Position numbers and translations under genes: made by a program
Shown: one piece after another, positions 49,114 to 58,786 of the stretch
Layout: each line of letters opens with the position of its first letter
How positions within the stretch are numbered: the stretch's first letter is position 1
Assembly (NCBI RefSeq): GCF_009296315.1
Contig: NZ_WHLY01000002.1
Location: forward strand, 868,001 to 932,000
Source of the DNA: Salmonirosea aquatica
GTDB taxonomy: Bacteria; Bacteroidota; Bacteroidia; Cytophagales; Spirosomataceae
DNA: 64,000 bases
Reading direction: 5' to 3'
Notes under the pieces: generated by a model
Seen by the model: only the letters and a program-made list of their open reading frames with translations
Database searches by the model: none
Told to the model about the DNA's origin: nothing

Positions 49114-51957
49114 GTGCCAAAAAATCCGAATATCAAGTCCGTTCTTATTATTGGTTCAGGTCCCATTGTCATTGGCCAGGCCTGCGAATTCGATTACGCC
49201 GGCTCACAGGCGGCCCGATCGTTGCGCGAGGAGGGCATTGAGGTAAGCCTCATCAACTCCAATCCGGCCACGATCATGACCGACCCGATCAATGCCGACT
49301 TCGTGTATTTGCTCCCGCTGGAAAAAAAGTACATCATCCAGATTCTGGAAGAACACAAAGCCGCCGGAAAACCAATCGACGCCGTTTTGCCAACCATGGG
49401 AGGCCAGACGGCGTTAAATTTAGCAATCGACTGTGATAAGGCGGGTATCTGGAAAAAATACGATGTTAAGATCATCGGCGTGGATATCAAAGCCATCGAA
49501 ACTACCGAAGACCGTGAGCTGTTCCGCCTCAAAATGCTGGAACTCGGTGCCAACGTATGCCAGGGCCGCATAGCGCGTTCGTTTCTGGAGGGTAAGGAAA
49601 TCGCCCAGGAAATCGGCTTCCCGCTGGTTATCCGGCCCTCTTACACGCTGGGCGGCACAGGTGGCGGCTTTGTGGACAAGCCCGCTGATTTCGACCGTGC
49701 CCTTACCAACGGTCTGCACGCCTCACCTACCCATGAAGTACTGGTGGAGCAGAGTGTGATGGGCTGGAAAGAATACGAATTGGAACTCCTGCGCGACGGC
49801 AATGGCAACTTCATCATCATCTGCTCCATCGAAAACTTCGACCCGATGGGCGTTCATACGGGCGACAGTATTACGGTGGCTCCGGCCATGACCCTACCCG
49901 ACACCCTGTATCAGCAAATGCGCGACCTGGCCATCCGCTGCATGGCGGGCATCGGTTCATTCGCGGGGGGATGTAACATTCAGTTTTCGGTCAACCCTGA
50001 AAACGACCAGATCATCGTCATCGAAATCAACCCGCGCGTGTCGCGCTCCTCGGCGCTGGCTTCCAAGGCTACAGGGTACCCCATCGCCAAGATTGCCGCC
50101 AAAATGGCCATCGGCTACAACCTCGACGAGTTGATCAACCCCATTACAGGTACCACCTCGGCCTTCTTCGAGCCCAGTATCGACTACGTGATTGTGAAGG
50201 TACCCCGCTGGAACTTCGATAAATTCCAGGGTGCCGACCGCTCGCTGGGCCTGCAGATGAAATCGGTAGGAGAAGCCATGGGTATCGGACGCAACTTCCA
50301 GGAAGCTTTGCAGAAGGCCTGCCAGTCGCTCGAGATTCGCCGCAACGGCCTGGGCGCCGACGGCCGCGAACTACGCGACCAGGAAAAAATCAAGCAAAGT
50401 CTGGCGCACCCGAGTTGGGACCGCCTGTTCCATATTTACGACGCCTTCAAGATCGGGCTTTCATTCAAATCCATCCAAAATCTGACCAGGATTGATCCCT
50501 GGTTTTTGCGGCAAATCGAGGAATTGATTGAACTGGAAAACAAAATCCACGCGTTCGATCTTGAAACCCTACCCAAAGACTTGCTGCTGGAAGCCAAGCA
50601 AAAGGGGTATGCCGATCGTCAGCTTGCGCATTTATTGGGCGTGAAAGAAAGCAAAGTGTATGACCGTCGTAAAGAACTGGGCATCAAACGTGTATACAAA
50701 TGCGTGGATACCTGCGCGGCCGAATTCGAAGCTAAAACGCCCTACTACTACTCGACTTTCAATACCTCGCAGGAGAATCCCGACAATGAATCCATTGTCA
50801 GCGATAAGAAGAAAGTGGTGGTGCTGGGCTCCGGCCCCAACCGCATCGGGCAGGGCATCGAGTTCGACTACTCCTGCGTCCACGGGGTACTGGCCGCCAA
50901 GGAAGCGGGCTATGAGACCATCATGATCAACTGTAACCCCGAAACAGTATCCACCGACCCGGACATTTCGGATAAGCTGTACTTCGAACCTGTCTTCTGG
51001 GAACATGTGTACGATATCATCGAGCACGAAAAACCCGAGGGCGTCATCGTGCAGCTCGGTGGACAGACGGCTTTGAAAATGGCCGAGAAGCTCGACAAGT
51101 ACGGTATCAAAATCATCGGTACCAGCTACCAGGCGCTCGACCTGGCCGAAGACCGCGGGCGGTTCTCGAATCTGTTGCAGGAGCTGGACATCCCCTACCC
51201 TAAGTTCGGTACGGTGCGGACGTCGGATGCGGCCGTAGATTTATCCCGTACGCTGGGCTTCCCGCTGCTGGTGCGCCCCAGCTACGTACTGGGTGGACAA
51301 AGCATGAAGATCGTCATCAACGAGCAGGAACTGGAACAGCATGTAGTCAAGATCCTGCACGATATTCCCGATAACAATATCCTGCTCGATCACTTCCTGG
51401 AAGGTGCCATCGAAGCCGAAGCCGACGCCATCAGCGACGGTGAAGATGCCTACATCATCGGGGTTATGGAGCACATCGAGCCCGCCGGGATTCACTCCGG
51501 TGACTCGCACGCTACCCTACCCCCTTTCGATCTTTCCGATGAAATCATCGCGACGATGGAAGAGTATTCCAAACGCATCGCGCTGGCGATGGGTGTCAAA
51601 GGCTTGCTCAATGTGCAGTTTGCGATAAAAAATGGCGTAGTATACGTGATCGAAGCCAATCCGCGCGCATCGCGGACGGTACCTTTCATCTGCAAGGCCT
51701 ACCAGGAACCGTATGTCAACTACGCTACCAAGCTAATGCTGGGCGACAAGAAAATTTCAGATCTAACCTTCAACCCCGTCAAGAAAGGCTGGGCCATCAA
51801 AATTCCGGTGTTCTCGTTTAACAAATTCCCCAATGTGAACAAAGAACTCGGACCTGAAATGAAGTCGACAGGTGAGGGGATTTTCTTCATTGAAGATTTA
51901 CAGGACGATTTCTTTCTGAAGGTATACGGAGAACGGAATATGTACATGAGCCGTTAA
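49114..51957 (+). CDS. carB: Carbamoyl-phosphate synthase large subunit
   Basis: A 947-aa enzyme that makes carbamoyl phosphate from bicarbonate, ammonia (from CarA) and two ATP, for pyrimidine and arginine synthesis. Two homologous synthetase halves are evident. The first opens KSVLIIGSGPIVIGQACEFDYAG and has ATP-grasp loop RPSYTLGGTGGGF. The second opens KVVVLGSGPNRIGQGIEFDY and has RPSYVLGGQSM. The protein stops soon after SFNKFPNVNKELGPEMKSTGEG, so the C-terminal regulatory (MGS-like) domain of the ~1070-aa enterobacterial enzyme is absent, which is common in Bacteroidota. GTG start; carA is not nearby. Confidence 0.95.
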   Translation: MPKNPNIKSVLIIGSGPIVIGQACEFDYAGSQAARSLREEGIEVSLINSNPATIMTDPINADFVYLLPLEKKYIIQILEEHKAAGKPIDAVLPTMGGQTALNLAIDCDKAGIWKKYDVKIIGVDIKAIETTEDRELFRLKMLELGANVCQGRIARSFLEGKEIAQEIGFPLVIRPSYTLGGTGGGFVDKPADFDRALTNGLHASPTHEVLVEQSVMGWKEYELELLRDGNGNFIIICSIENFDPMGVHTGDSITVAPAMTLPDTLYQQMRDLAIRCMAGIGSFAGGCNIQFSVNPENDQIIVIEINPRVSRSSALASKATGYPIAKIAAKMAIGYNLDELINPITGTTSAFFEPSIDYVIVKVPRWNFDKFQGADRSLGLQMKSVGEAMGIGRNFQEALQKACQSLEIRRNGLGADGRELRDQEKIKQSLAHPSWDRLFHIYDAFKIGLSFKSIQNLTRIDPWFLRQIEELIELENKIHAFDLETLPKDLLLEAKQKGYADRQLAHLLGVKESKVYDRRKELGIKRVYKCVDTCAAEFEAKTPYYYSTFNTSQENPDNESIVSDKKKVVVLGSGPNRIGQGIEFDYSCVHGVLAAKEAGYETIMINCNPETVSTDPDISDKLYFEPVFWEHVYDIIEHEKPEGVIVQLGGQTALKMAEKLDKYGIKIIGTSYQALDLAEDRGRFSNLLQELDIPYPKFGTVRTSDAAVDLSRTLGFPLLVRPSYVLGGQSMKIVINEQELEQHVVKILHDIPDNNILLDHFLEGAIEAEADAISDGEDAYIIGVMEHIEPAGIHSGDSHATLPPFDLSDEIIATMEEYSKRIALAMGVKGLLNVQFAIKNGVVYVIEANPRASRTVPFICKAYQEPYVNYATKLMLGDKKISDLTFNPVKKGWAIKIPVFSFNKFPNVNKELGPEMKSTGEGIFFIEDLQDDFFLKVYGERNMYMSR

Positions 51958-51974
51958 TGACTTTCAGCTCAAAA

Positions 51975-52014
51975 CAAAAAAGCGGGTGGTTCCGAAGAAC
52001 CACCCGCTTTTTTG
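51975..52014. terminator. Terminator after carB, probably bidirectional
   Basis: A 17-bp stem (arms AAAAGCGGGTGGTTC and GAACCACCCGCTTTT within it), loop CGAA, flanked by T-runs on the plus strand and A-runs that serve the convergent monooxygenase gene. Confidence 0.9.
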
Positions 52015-52046
52015 TTTTGATTGCTGCCGATTCTACCTAAAGGTAC

Positions 52047-52349
52047 CTACTCTGCCCCTTTGGCAGAAAGGATATCCACATATTCAATCGTGGGGTCTTC
52101 GGATAAAAGCGCCGAGGCATTAGCCATCAAGGCTTTGGCAATTTCGCCGTTCATGTGAGCATCCCGACCCGAGGTATCGTTGAAAGAATCAAAAATTCCG
52201 AATTCGTTATCGCTTAATTTGATCGCGTACCAGGTAATGGTACCTTCTTCGGCCTGTGCCAGCGGCAAGGCTCCTTTGATAAACTCTTCTACTTCTTTTT
52301 CTTTTCCGGCCTTGGCTTTCAGCCGGGCCAATATTCCTACTTGTACCAT
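52047..52349 (-). CDS. ABM-family (YgiN-like) monooxygenase
   Basis: A 100-aa dimeric alpha/beta-barrel protein of the antibiotic biosynthesis monooxygenase fold. VQVGILARLKAKAGKEKEVEEFIKGALPLAQAEEGTITWYAIKLSDNEFGIFDSF and a later NGEIAKALMANASALL are typical. Members act on quinones, haem or polyketides without a cofactor, and many have unknown substrates. It is an isolated minus-strand gene converging on carB. Confidence 0.85.
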   Translation of the reverse strand: MVQVGILARLKAKAGKEKEVEEFIKGALPLAQAEEGTITWYAIKLSDNEFGIFDSFNDTSGRDAHMNGEIAKALMANASALLSEDPTIEYVDILSAKGAE

Positions 52350-52470
52350 TTTTGTAAGGATTAGTTGTTGAAAAATACGACAGATACTTCCCTAACAACT
52401 ACCCCGAACGCATTCGGTTCAAAGTTCTCCCCTATTCAATCATTTGGTGCCGCCCTGAATCGGCGGAACT

Positions 52471-54012
52471 TTAATCTATCCCTCCCCGACGGGTAGCATC
52501 TCGTGGAGTAGGCCAGGTGGTAGGCTCGCCGTTGCGGCCCACAGGTACCCGCACTTCCCGTGAAGTCATTTTATCATCCTCGCTGGCCTCGTAGGCCAGG
52601 ATAGCGGCCAGAATCACGTTGTTGCGCACATCGTCGAACACAATCTTGTCGTAGGTATCCAGGTTGGTGTGCCAAGTGTAGTTGCCATACGACCAGCTCA
52701 ACGAGCTTAGGGAAAAGGCAGGTACCCCGGCGGCCAGAAAAGAAGCGTAGTCAGACCCGCCGCCGCCCGGATTGCCAGGAAAGGTGTAGGTAATACCCTT
52801 TGTGATATCATCGGGAACCGGCCTGAGCCAGCGCCCCAGGTAGTCGTAAGCCTGCACGAAGCCCTGCCCCGAAATACTCGCCACGCGACCCGTACCATTG
52901 TCCTGATTGAAAAGTGCCTGAATTTTGGGCATCATATCGGCATGATCCTTCACGAAGGCGCGGGAACCGTTGAGCCCCTGTTCTTCGCTGCCCCAGTGTC
53001 CAACCAGAATCGTCCGCTTGGGATTGGGATAAACGGCTTTTAGCACGCGCATTACCTCCATCATGGTGATGGTACCCGTACCGTTGTCGGTAGCGCCCGT
53101 GCCACCGTCCCACGAATCGAAGTGGGCCGAAAGCATTACGTATTCATCGGGCTTCTCGGTGCCTTTTATCTCGCCGATGGTATTGAAGGTAGGTACCACG
53201 CCCGTTTCCTTCGATTCGGCCACGATATTCAGCGTAGGTTTTTCTCCGCTTTCGACCAGGCGGTACACCAGGCCGTAGTCTTCCAGGCTGAGATCCAGGG
53301 TAGGTACCTTTTTGGTGTAGGCACTGAAAATCTTATTGGCCCCGAATCCCTGCGACCAGTACGAAGTCAGGATGCCCACCGCTCCGGCGTTTTCCAGCGC
53401 CAGGGGTAGGTCGCGCCGTCCTTTGCCCGTTTTTTGTACGCGCAGATCCCAGGCTTTGGTCATTTCTTCGCGCTCCTTTTTAAGTTTGTCGAACGACTCC
53501 TCCGTGGCAAATTCCTTCCAGTTATAATCGGGCCGCCCGGTGGGCTGTAGCATCGAAATCATCACCAGCTTGCCCTTCACGCTGGGTAGCCACTTCTGGA
53601 ATGCCAGCGAATCGGCAAACTCGGGCAGAATAATCACCTCCCCTTTCACACCGCCTTTGGGGGTAGCCGGACTCCAGGCCAGTTGGGTACCCGCCAGGGT
53701 TTTTACCCAGGGGCTCACCATGTCGATATGCGTAATGCCACGATCCCAGCCCCGCCATTCGCCCCACTTCTCATTGCGGGCCGCAATTCCCCAGCCTTTG
53801 TATTTTTCCACGGCCCAGTCGTGAGCCTGCTTCATTTTTGGGCTACCTACCAGCCGGGGGCCGATTTCATCCATCAGCTCGTGGGCAATTTTTTCAAGCT
53901 GCGAATTCTCCTTCTCTTCTTTGATGATTTTATCAACAACCGTGTTTTGTGCTTTTACAAAAGAAAATAATCCAAAAATCAGAAAGTAACAGAGTGCATA
54001 GTGTCTTTTCAT
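52471..54012 (-). CDS. M28-family zinc aminopeptidase, secreted
   Basis: A protein of about 513 aa starting at ATG 54012 so that the signal peptide (YALCYFLIFGLFSFVKAQ) leads; an upstream ATG at 54123 adds 37 non-signal residues. A PA-type insertion (KGEVIILPEFADS...KGKLVMISML) is followed by the M28 zinc core: LSAHFDSWDGGTGATDNGTGTITMMEV, LVGHWGSEEQGLNGSRAFV (catalytic and metal Glu pair), a later NQDNGTGRV segment and GGGSDYASFLAAGVPAFSLSS. It is likely a periplasmic or secreted aminopeptidase or carboxypeptidase. It lies 117 bases downstream of the aminotransferase gene on the same strand. Confidence 0.9.
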   Translation of the reverse strand: MKRHYALCYFLIFGLFSFVKAQNTVVDKIIKEEKENSQLEKIAHELMDEIGPRLVGSPKMKQAHDWAVEKYKGWGIAARNEKWGEWRGWDRGITHIDMVSPWVKTLAGTQLAWSPATPKGGVKGEVIILPEFADSLAFQKWLPSVKGKLVMISMLQPTGRPDYNWKEFATEESFDKLKKEREEMTKAWDLRVQKTGKGRRDLPLALENAGAVGILTSYWSQGFGANKIFSAYTKKVPTLDLSLEDYGLVYRLVESGEKPTLNIVAESKETGVVPTFNTIGEIKGTEKPDEYVMLSAHFDSWDGGTGATDNGTGTITMMEVMRVLKAVYPNPKRTILVGHWGSEEQGLNGSRAFVKDHADMMPKIQALFNQDNGTGRVASISGQGFVQAYDYLGRWLRPVPDDITKGITYTFPGNPGGGGSDYASFLAAGVPAFSLSSLSWSYGNYTWHTNLDTYDKIVFDDVRNNVILAAILAYEASEDDKMTSREVRVPVGRNGEPTTWPTPRDATRRGGID

Positions 54013-54129
54013 TGAAATGAAGTTTTTTGTTTGGTTAAATATAGGGGTTGATGCTGAGAAAATGACAGGGTACCCCAATTTTTGCAAAAAGCCTTTTAAC
54101 TTCTGCTTTTCTTCCTTGATCAATTCCGA

Positions 54130-55374
54130 TTAGCTTTCCGTTAACAACGCCCGCAGTCCCGCTACGCACCGCTCTACCTCGTCCTGCGTAGTATAATGTG
54201 ACAGGCTGATTCGAAGTACCCCATCGTTCATATCCTCCACACCCATCGCCCGCAAAAGTCGGTAGGCGTAGAAGTGGCCATTCTTGGCGGCAACAGTGTA
54301 GTCGACTAACCCATCGGCGAGCGCTTTCGATGAAATTTTTGGACTCGAAAGCGCAATGTTCGCTTCCCGCTGCTCGGGCCCGGGGCGGCCAAAAATCCGC
54401 ACCGGCAAGTTCGCCAGGTTTTCCAGCAAGTAGGTACACAGCTTCATTTCGTGCTGGTTCATCAGCGTTGCCATCGCGCGGGCTTTCACGTGCAGGGGTA
54501 CCTTGTCTGCCCCGAAATGGTGGTGGTATAAGGTTTCGAAATAATCCCCGATTCCGGCCAGGGCCGCGATGGCGGCATGGTCGGGCCCGGCGGTATCGAG
54601 GCGTTTGGCAGAATAGGGTACATTGAAAAAGTGGCACTGCGGCGTCAGTTCGTCCAGAAAATCCTCCCGCACGACCATTACACCCTGATGCGTGCCGTAG
54701 GTTTTATAGGTACTGAACACGTAGGCATCCACGTCCAGCTCATCCAGATTGGGCCAGCAGTGCGGAGCGTACGATACGCCATCCACCACGAGTCGGGCGT
54801 TTACCTGCCGAACCCGTTGCGCGATCTCGTTGATGGGGTTGAGGGTACCTATGATGTTGGAACTGTGGGTGACGGCCACCAAAACCGTTTTTGGACTCAG
54901 TAGTTTTTCCAGGTCGGCAACATCCAATTCCCCGGTTTCGGAATTTGCTTTCCAGATTTTCAAGGTCCCCCCCTGCTGCTGGCAGAGGCGTTCCCAGCCG
55001 CCGATATTGGATTCATGATCCTGCTCGGATACGATTACTTCTCTGCCTTTTTGAAACAGGGGCGCGCAGGCTTGCGCCAGGGTGTTGAAGCATTGAGTAG
55101 AGGAAGCACCCAGTGTCACCCGGTCAGGAGGTACATTCAGAAGGGCGGCTATGGTGTGTCGACCCAAATCCATCGCTTCTCCTGCTTTATTAGAAAGCGG
55201 ATTGGCGCCGTAGGGCTGTACTTTGTAATTCGTGTAAAAATCGGTGAGGCGGTCAATGACGGCTCCGGTTACGTAGCTACCTCCGGCATTATCCAGAAAC
55301 CCGATTTTTTGGCCCAGATCAGTACTAAATACAGGGAATTGATTGCGGACGAAGTTCAGGTCGAGCTGAGGCAT
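54130..55374 (-). CDS. Class V aminotransferase / cysteine-desulfurase-like PLP enzyme
   Basis: A 414-aa cytosolic fold-type I PLP enzyme from ATG 55374. Key segments are GFLDNAGGSYVTGAVIDRL, LGASSTQCFNTLAQA, SEQDHESNIGGWERL, VAVTHSSNIIGTLNPINEIA, VVDGVSYAPHCWPNL, and the PLP lysine loop FSTYKTYGTHQGVM. The C-terminal half includes HFYAYRLLRAMG and GVLRISLSHYTTQDEVERC. The layout fits the cysteine-desulfurase/kynureninase-like branch that lacks a mobile active-site Cys loop. The substrate cannot be told. No isc or suf genes are near. Confidence 0.87.
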   Translation of the reverse strand: MPQLDLNFVRNQFPVFSTDLGQKIGFLDNAGGSYVTGAVIDRLTDFYTNYKVQPYGANPLSNKAGEAMDLGRHTIAALLNVPPDRVTLGASSTQCFNTLAQACAPLFQKGREVIVSEQDHESNIGGWERLCQQQGGTLKIWKANSETGELDVADLEKLLSPKTVLVAVTHSSNIIGTLNPINEIAQRVRQVNARLVVDGVSYAPHCWPNLDELDVDAYVFSTYKTYGTHQGVMVVREDFLDELTPQCHFFNVPYSAKRLDTAGPDHAAIAALAGIGDYFETLYHHHFGADKVPLHVKARAMATLMNQHEMKLCTYLLENLANLPVRIFGRPGPEQREANIALSSPKISSKALADGLVDYTVAAKNGHFYAYRLLRAMGVEDMNDGVLRISLSHYTTQDEVERCVAGLRALLTES

Positions 55375-55464
55375 TTTTGGCTTTTGGTTATATATTGTCA
55401 AAACAAAAAGCCAAAATAACGCTTTACCGCCTTCGTGCAACAAAGTGCACCTGATACCTTTCGA

Positions 55465-55665
55465 TTAGCAAAGAAAGAGGAAACCAATCCACAGCAACGC
55501 CCAGACCAGCGGGGCGATGGACTGAGCCCGAATGCCCAGCATACGAGTTGAGGAATATTCTACTAAAAATGAGATGGAGTATTTGCCCGAAAAATAAAGC
55601 CAGACAAACTTGGAAGCTAGCATCAACAGCACATACACTTCTTTGGAGTCCAATAAATCACGCAT
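55465..55665 (-). CDS. Small putative membrane protein
   Basis: A 66-aa frame with two hydrophobic stretches (EVYVLLMLASKFVWLYFSG and IAPLVWALLWIGFLFLC). No family is recognised and there is no clear promoter. It sits in the gap upstream of the aminotransferase on the same strand. It is included because of the coherent membrane pattern; it may be spurious. Confidence 0.35.
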   Translation of the reverse strand: MRDLLDSKEVYVLLMLASKFVWLYFSGKYSISFLVEYSSTRMLGIRAQSIAPLVWALLWIGFLFLC

Positions 55666-55913
55666 ACAACAGAAGGAAGGTTCTTATTCTTACGGTTTTA
55701 GCGAGCAAAAATAAGATCGCCTTTCCGAATTTAAAAGCATCCTTTTCCTAAAATTTTCTTAAACTTCGCTAGTACTTACGTGGAGAACCTCCTGCTTGCC
55801 AGGCTTCCGTAAAAATACCAGGGGCAACAACAAAGAACAGATCGAAAGAGTTATAAATAAATAATTTATCCATTGATTTACAATCCTTTCACTAGTACTT
55901 AACGCCCATGATC

Positions 55914-56657
55914 ATGAAATGGATGTTCTTGTTGTCGCTCGTAACCGTAGGTAGCCTGGCTTTTCTGAAACCCGGGGAAGTAGAAAAGCCTGAACCCGTT
56001 GCTGTCATCGAACTTTTCACCTCACAGGGCTGCTCCAGTTGCCCGGCGGCCGACCGGCTGCTCTCCAAAACGATCAGCAACCTGAACACCAAAGACCCGA
56101 AAATACTGGCGCTGTCGTTCCACGTCGATTACTGGAATCACCTGGGCTGGGCGGATCCGTTTAGTGATAAAGCCTACACGAGAAGGCAGTATGAGTATGC
56201 CAAGGTCTTTCATTCCAAGTCGGTCTACACCCCGCAAATGGTCATTAACGGTACGCGCGAAATTGTGGGCTCCAACGAGGCCAATCTGAAAAACGCCTTA
56301 CAGGAAGCAGCCAAACGCACACCGGTGACGACTTTTGAGATTTTGAATGCCAAAATCGAAGACGGAAATCTTTTGAAAGTGAAGTACGCCCTAGCGGGCG
56401 ACTATCAAGGCTGTAAAGTAAACTTTGCCCTGGTTTCACGCCACGAAACGACCCCTATCAAACGCGGCGAAAACGGCGGAAAAACACTGACCAGCGATAA
56501 TGTGGTGCGGCAGTTTATTCGCGTCGATCCCAAACAATCGGGAGAAGTACTGTTTAACCCCACTACTCTGAAGCGGGAAAATATGGCAGTTATTGCCTAT
56601 GTTCAAAAACAGACGGACTACCAGATTGTTGGAGCGGCAAGGACAGAGATTCATTGA
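55914..56657 (+). CDS. DUF1223 secreted thioredoxin-like protein
   Basis: A 247-aa exported protein. A signal segment (MKWMFLLSLVTVGSLAFL) is followed by the DUF1223 hallmark VIELFTSQGCSSCPAADRLL (CxxC), SFHVDYWNHLGWADPFSDKAYTRRQYEYA and YTPQMVINGTREIVGS. The fold is thioredoxin-like, and the Cys pair suggests periplasmic redox activity, but no function is established. An in-frame ATG at 55908 gives two extra residues. Upstream 240 bases contain no gene that I can support. Confidence 0.88.
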   Translation: MKWMFLLSLVTVGSLAFLKPGEVEKPEPVAVIELFTSQGCSSCPAADRLLSKTISNLNTKDPKILALSFHVDYWNHLGWADPFSDKAYTRRQYEYAKVFHSKSVYTPQMVINGTREIVGSNEANLKNALQEAAKRTPVTTFEILNAKIEDGNLLKVKYALAGDYQGCKVNFALVSRHETTPIKRGENGGKTLTSDNVVRQFIRVDPKQSGEVLFNPTTLKRENMAVIAYVQKQTDYQIVGAARTEIH

Positions 56658-56764
56658 TTGTATAAGACCGAATGCTTCATGGCACGGATGAAGCAGGGAG
56701 TCCGGGCATACTTTTTTGCAGAAAGCGAGTATTCCTTTATTCGTTTTAATGAATCACAGTGACC

Positions 56765-57013
56765 ATGAAGATCGGTGATAAATTACGCAAAGAGTTATCT
56801 AAGAAATTCGCCCCTTCCAGTACGATTGACAGGGAATTTGGAAAATATGCTCTAACGCTCAAGACCGACGAAGCCGGAAACGCCGTCCTGGCTTTTTTGG
56901 GAAGTCGTGAAGAAAGTGGCGACATAAAGGGTTTCCGCTACGTGCGCACATTGATCCGGGATCAGGAGGGAAAGGTAGTAAAAGATCATTGGGACAACCA
57001 TGGGAAAGTATAA
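56765..57013 (+). CDS. Hypothetical 82-aa protein
   Basis: A small basic cytosolic protein (MKIGDKLRKELSKKFAPSSTIDREFGKYALTLKTDEAGNAVLAFLGSREESGDIKGFRYVRTLIRDQEGKVVKDHWDNHGKV region). I do not recognise a named family. A GTG at 56759 could serve as an alternative start. It lies 39 bases upstream of nth on the same strand and could share its transcript. The composition and spacing support a real gene. Confidence 0.6.
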   Translation: MKIGDKLRKELSKKFAPSSTIDREFGKYALTLKTDEAGNAVLAFLGSREESGDIKGFRYVRTLIRDQEGKVVKDHWDNHGKV

Positions 57014-57052
57014 ATCCCTACCAAAGCAAATCATAAGTCTTTCCCCATCTCC

Positions 57053-57715
57053 ATGAAACCTGATTTTGAATTAAGTAGAGTCCTCGACCATATCGAGGAA
57101 GCCATCCGTCCCTACCCCAAAGCCGCCATGTTCGAATTGACCGAGCGGGGGTACTCCACGCTTTTCGAGCAACTGATTTCCTGCATTATTTCCATTCGTA
57201 CTCTCGACGAAACTACCATTCCTGTCTCGCTGCGACTATTTGCGGTGGCCCGTACCCCCGAAGCCATTTTGAAACTCAGTCCGGCCGAGTTGACCGAGCT
57301 GCTCGACGGCAGTACCTACCCCGAACAAAAAACGTATACAATTCTGGGCATTGCCAAAGCCGCCGTCGAGCAGTACGGCGGCCAGCTACCCGCCGATTTT
57401 GCCCAACTGACGGCCCTGAAAGGCGTTGGTCCCAAATGTGCCAACCTGGCCTTGGGGGTAGCTGCTGGCCAGGCAGCCATCAGTGTAGACATTCATGTAC
57501 ACCGCGTAGTCAACCGCTGGGGTTACGTGCAGGCTGCTACCCCGGAGAAAACATTGAAAGCCCTGGAACAGCAGGTACCCCTAGCGCTTTGGACCGAAAT
57601 CAATCGTTTGCTTATGCCTTTCGGCAAACACATCTGCATGGGTACCCTACCCTACTGCTCGGCCTGCCCCGTGCTCACCTGGTGTGAACAGGTGGGGGTT
57701 ACCCGCCACCGCTAA
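57053..57715 (+). CDS. nth: Endonuclease III-like DNA glycosylase
   Basis: A 220-aa base-excision repair enzyme of the HhH-GPD superfamily. The helix-hairpin-helix region is LTALKGVGPKCANLALG with the catalytic Lys, the essential Asp is in ISVDIHVHRVVNRWG, and the [4Fe-4S] loop C195-x6-C202-x2-C205-x5-C211 is exact. It removes oxidised pyrimidines and cuts at the abasic site. The N-terminal part (RGYSTLFEQLISCIISIRTLDE) is usual. It is followed 20 bases later by endonuclease V, so the two form a small DNA-repair operon. Confidence 0.92.
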   Translation: MKPDFELSRVLDHIEEAIRPYPKAAMFELTERGYSTLFEQLISCIISIRTLDETTIPVSLRLFAVARTPEAILKLSPAELTELLDGSTYPEQKTYTILGIAKAAVEQYGGQLPADFAQLTALKGVGPKCANLALGVAAGQAAISVDIHVHRVVNRWGYVQAATPEKTLKALEQQVPLALWTEINRLLMPFGKHICMGTLPYCSACPVLTWCEQVGVTRHR

Positions 57716-57735
57716 CTCCGAAAAAGAAAACCCTT

Positions 57736-58428
57736 ATGGCTACTTATCAAAACCTGCACCCCTGGACGGTCACTCCCGCAGAAGCCGTAGCTTTACAGCA
57801 ACGGCTTCGCGAACGTGTGCGCATCGAACCGCTACCCGCTGAGCCAGAAACGATTGCTGGTTGTGACATTTCATTCAATAAATACGAAGAAACCGTCTAC
57901 GCAGGCATCGTGGTACTACGGCTGTCTACCCTGGAAGTGCTTGAAGAAGTAGGTGTGGTGAGTACTGCACCGTTCCCGTATGTACCTGGCTTGTTAACGT
58001 TTCGGGAAGGCCCCGCCCTGATCGAAGCCTGGCAAAAGTTGACGATTGAACCCGACGTGGTGATGTTCGATGGCCACGGCATAGCGCACCCACGGCGCAT
58101 GGGCATCGCGACGCATATGGGACTGTGGATCAATCGGCCCAGCTTTGGCTGCGGCAAATCGGTGCTGGCGGGGAAGTTTGATGATCCCGCACCTGAGCGG
58201 GGCAACTGGACCCCCATGCTGCATCGGGGCGACACCATCGGTGCGGCCCTGCGGACCAAAAATAAAGTTAATCCGGTTTTTGTTTCCCCCGGCCACCTCA
58301 TCGACCTGCCTACTGCCATTGATCTGACCCTGCGCTGCGACGGGGGCTACCGCCTGCCCGAACCCACGCGCCGGGCCCATTTGTTCGTCAATGCGCTGCG
58401 ACGAGAGCATTTGAGTCCTTCTGACTGA
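57736..58428 (+). CDS. nfi: Endonuclease V
   Basis: A 230-aa enzyme that nicks DNA 3' of deoxyinosine (deaminated adenine). Metal and recognition motifs are IAGCDISF (first Asp), TFREGPALIEAW, VVMFDGHGIAHPRRMGIATHMG (second Asp and wedge), and GHLIDLPTAIDL near the end. The length is usual. It is likely co-transcribed with nth: both act on damaged or deaminated bases. It converges on the SPW gene with seven bases between the stops. Confidence 0.93.
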   Translation: MATYQNLHPWTVTPAEAVALQQRLRERVRIEPLPAEPETIAGCDISFNKYEETVYAGIVVLRLSTLEVLEEVGVVSTAPFPYVPGLLTFREGPALIEAWQKLTIEPDVVMFDGHGIAHPRRMGIATHMGLWINRPSFGCGKSVLAGKFDDPAPERGNWTPMLHRGDTIGAALRTKNKVNPVFVSPGHLIDLPTAIDLTLRCDGGYRLPEPTRRAHLFVNALRREHLSPSD

Positions 58429-58435
58429 AAGGTAC

Positions 58436-58774
58436 CTACGTCCAAAGTGACTTCCAACCGCCTCCAAACGAGGTGGTGATTTTTCCTTCTACCCAGGCGA
58501 AACCAATTACGAGCGCGCCGACCACCATGTCGTTTAAAATCGGCAGGGTTTCACTGTACCCCAAAAGCCAGGGAGCGGCCAGCAACCAGGCTCCTGACAG
58601 AAAATTGACTTTGCGTACGGGCCGGGTAATTTCCCAACAGGCCACAAAGGCAAAAGTGACTACCAAGGGACCAATGATATGCGCGTTATTGGACCCGGTT
58701 TGGTCATAGCTAAGCACCGAAGGAGCTACCATGAGCCATAGCCCCAAGATAACATTGATAATTTGTGCCCACAT
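58436..58774 (-). CDS. SPW-repeat membrane protein
   Basis: A 112-aa inner-membrane protein with four hydrophobic segments. It has two SPW-type repeats: INVILGLWLMVAPSVLSY and LSGAWLLAAPWLLGYS, each with the W-x-x-x-(S/A)-P pattern. The family is of unknown function and is often found near VKOR or redox genes. It follows the VKOR gene by 12 bases on the same strand, so the pair is an operon. Confidence 0.82.
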   Translation of the reverse strand: MWAQIINVILGLWLMVAPSVLSYDQTGSNNAHIIGPLVVTFAFVACWEITRPVRKVNFLSGAWLLAAPWLLGYSETLPILNDMVVGALVIGFAWVEGKITTSFGGGWKSLWT

Positions 58775-58786
58775 AGTTTACCTAGT

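Noticed and set aside
49114-51957. CarB as a truncated pseudogene
   Set aside because: It lacks the C-terminal regulatory domain, but both synthetase halves are complete and this shorter form is usual in Bacteroidota.
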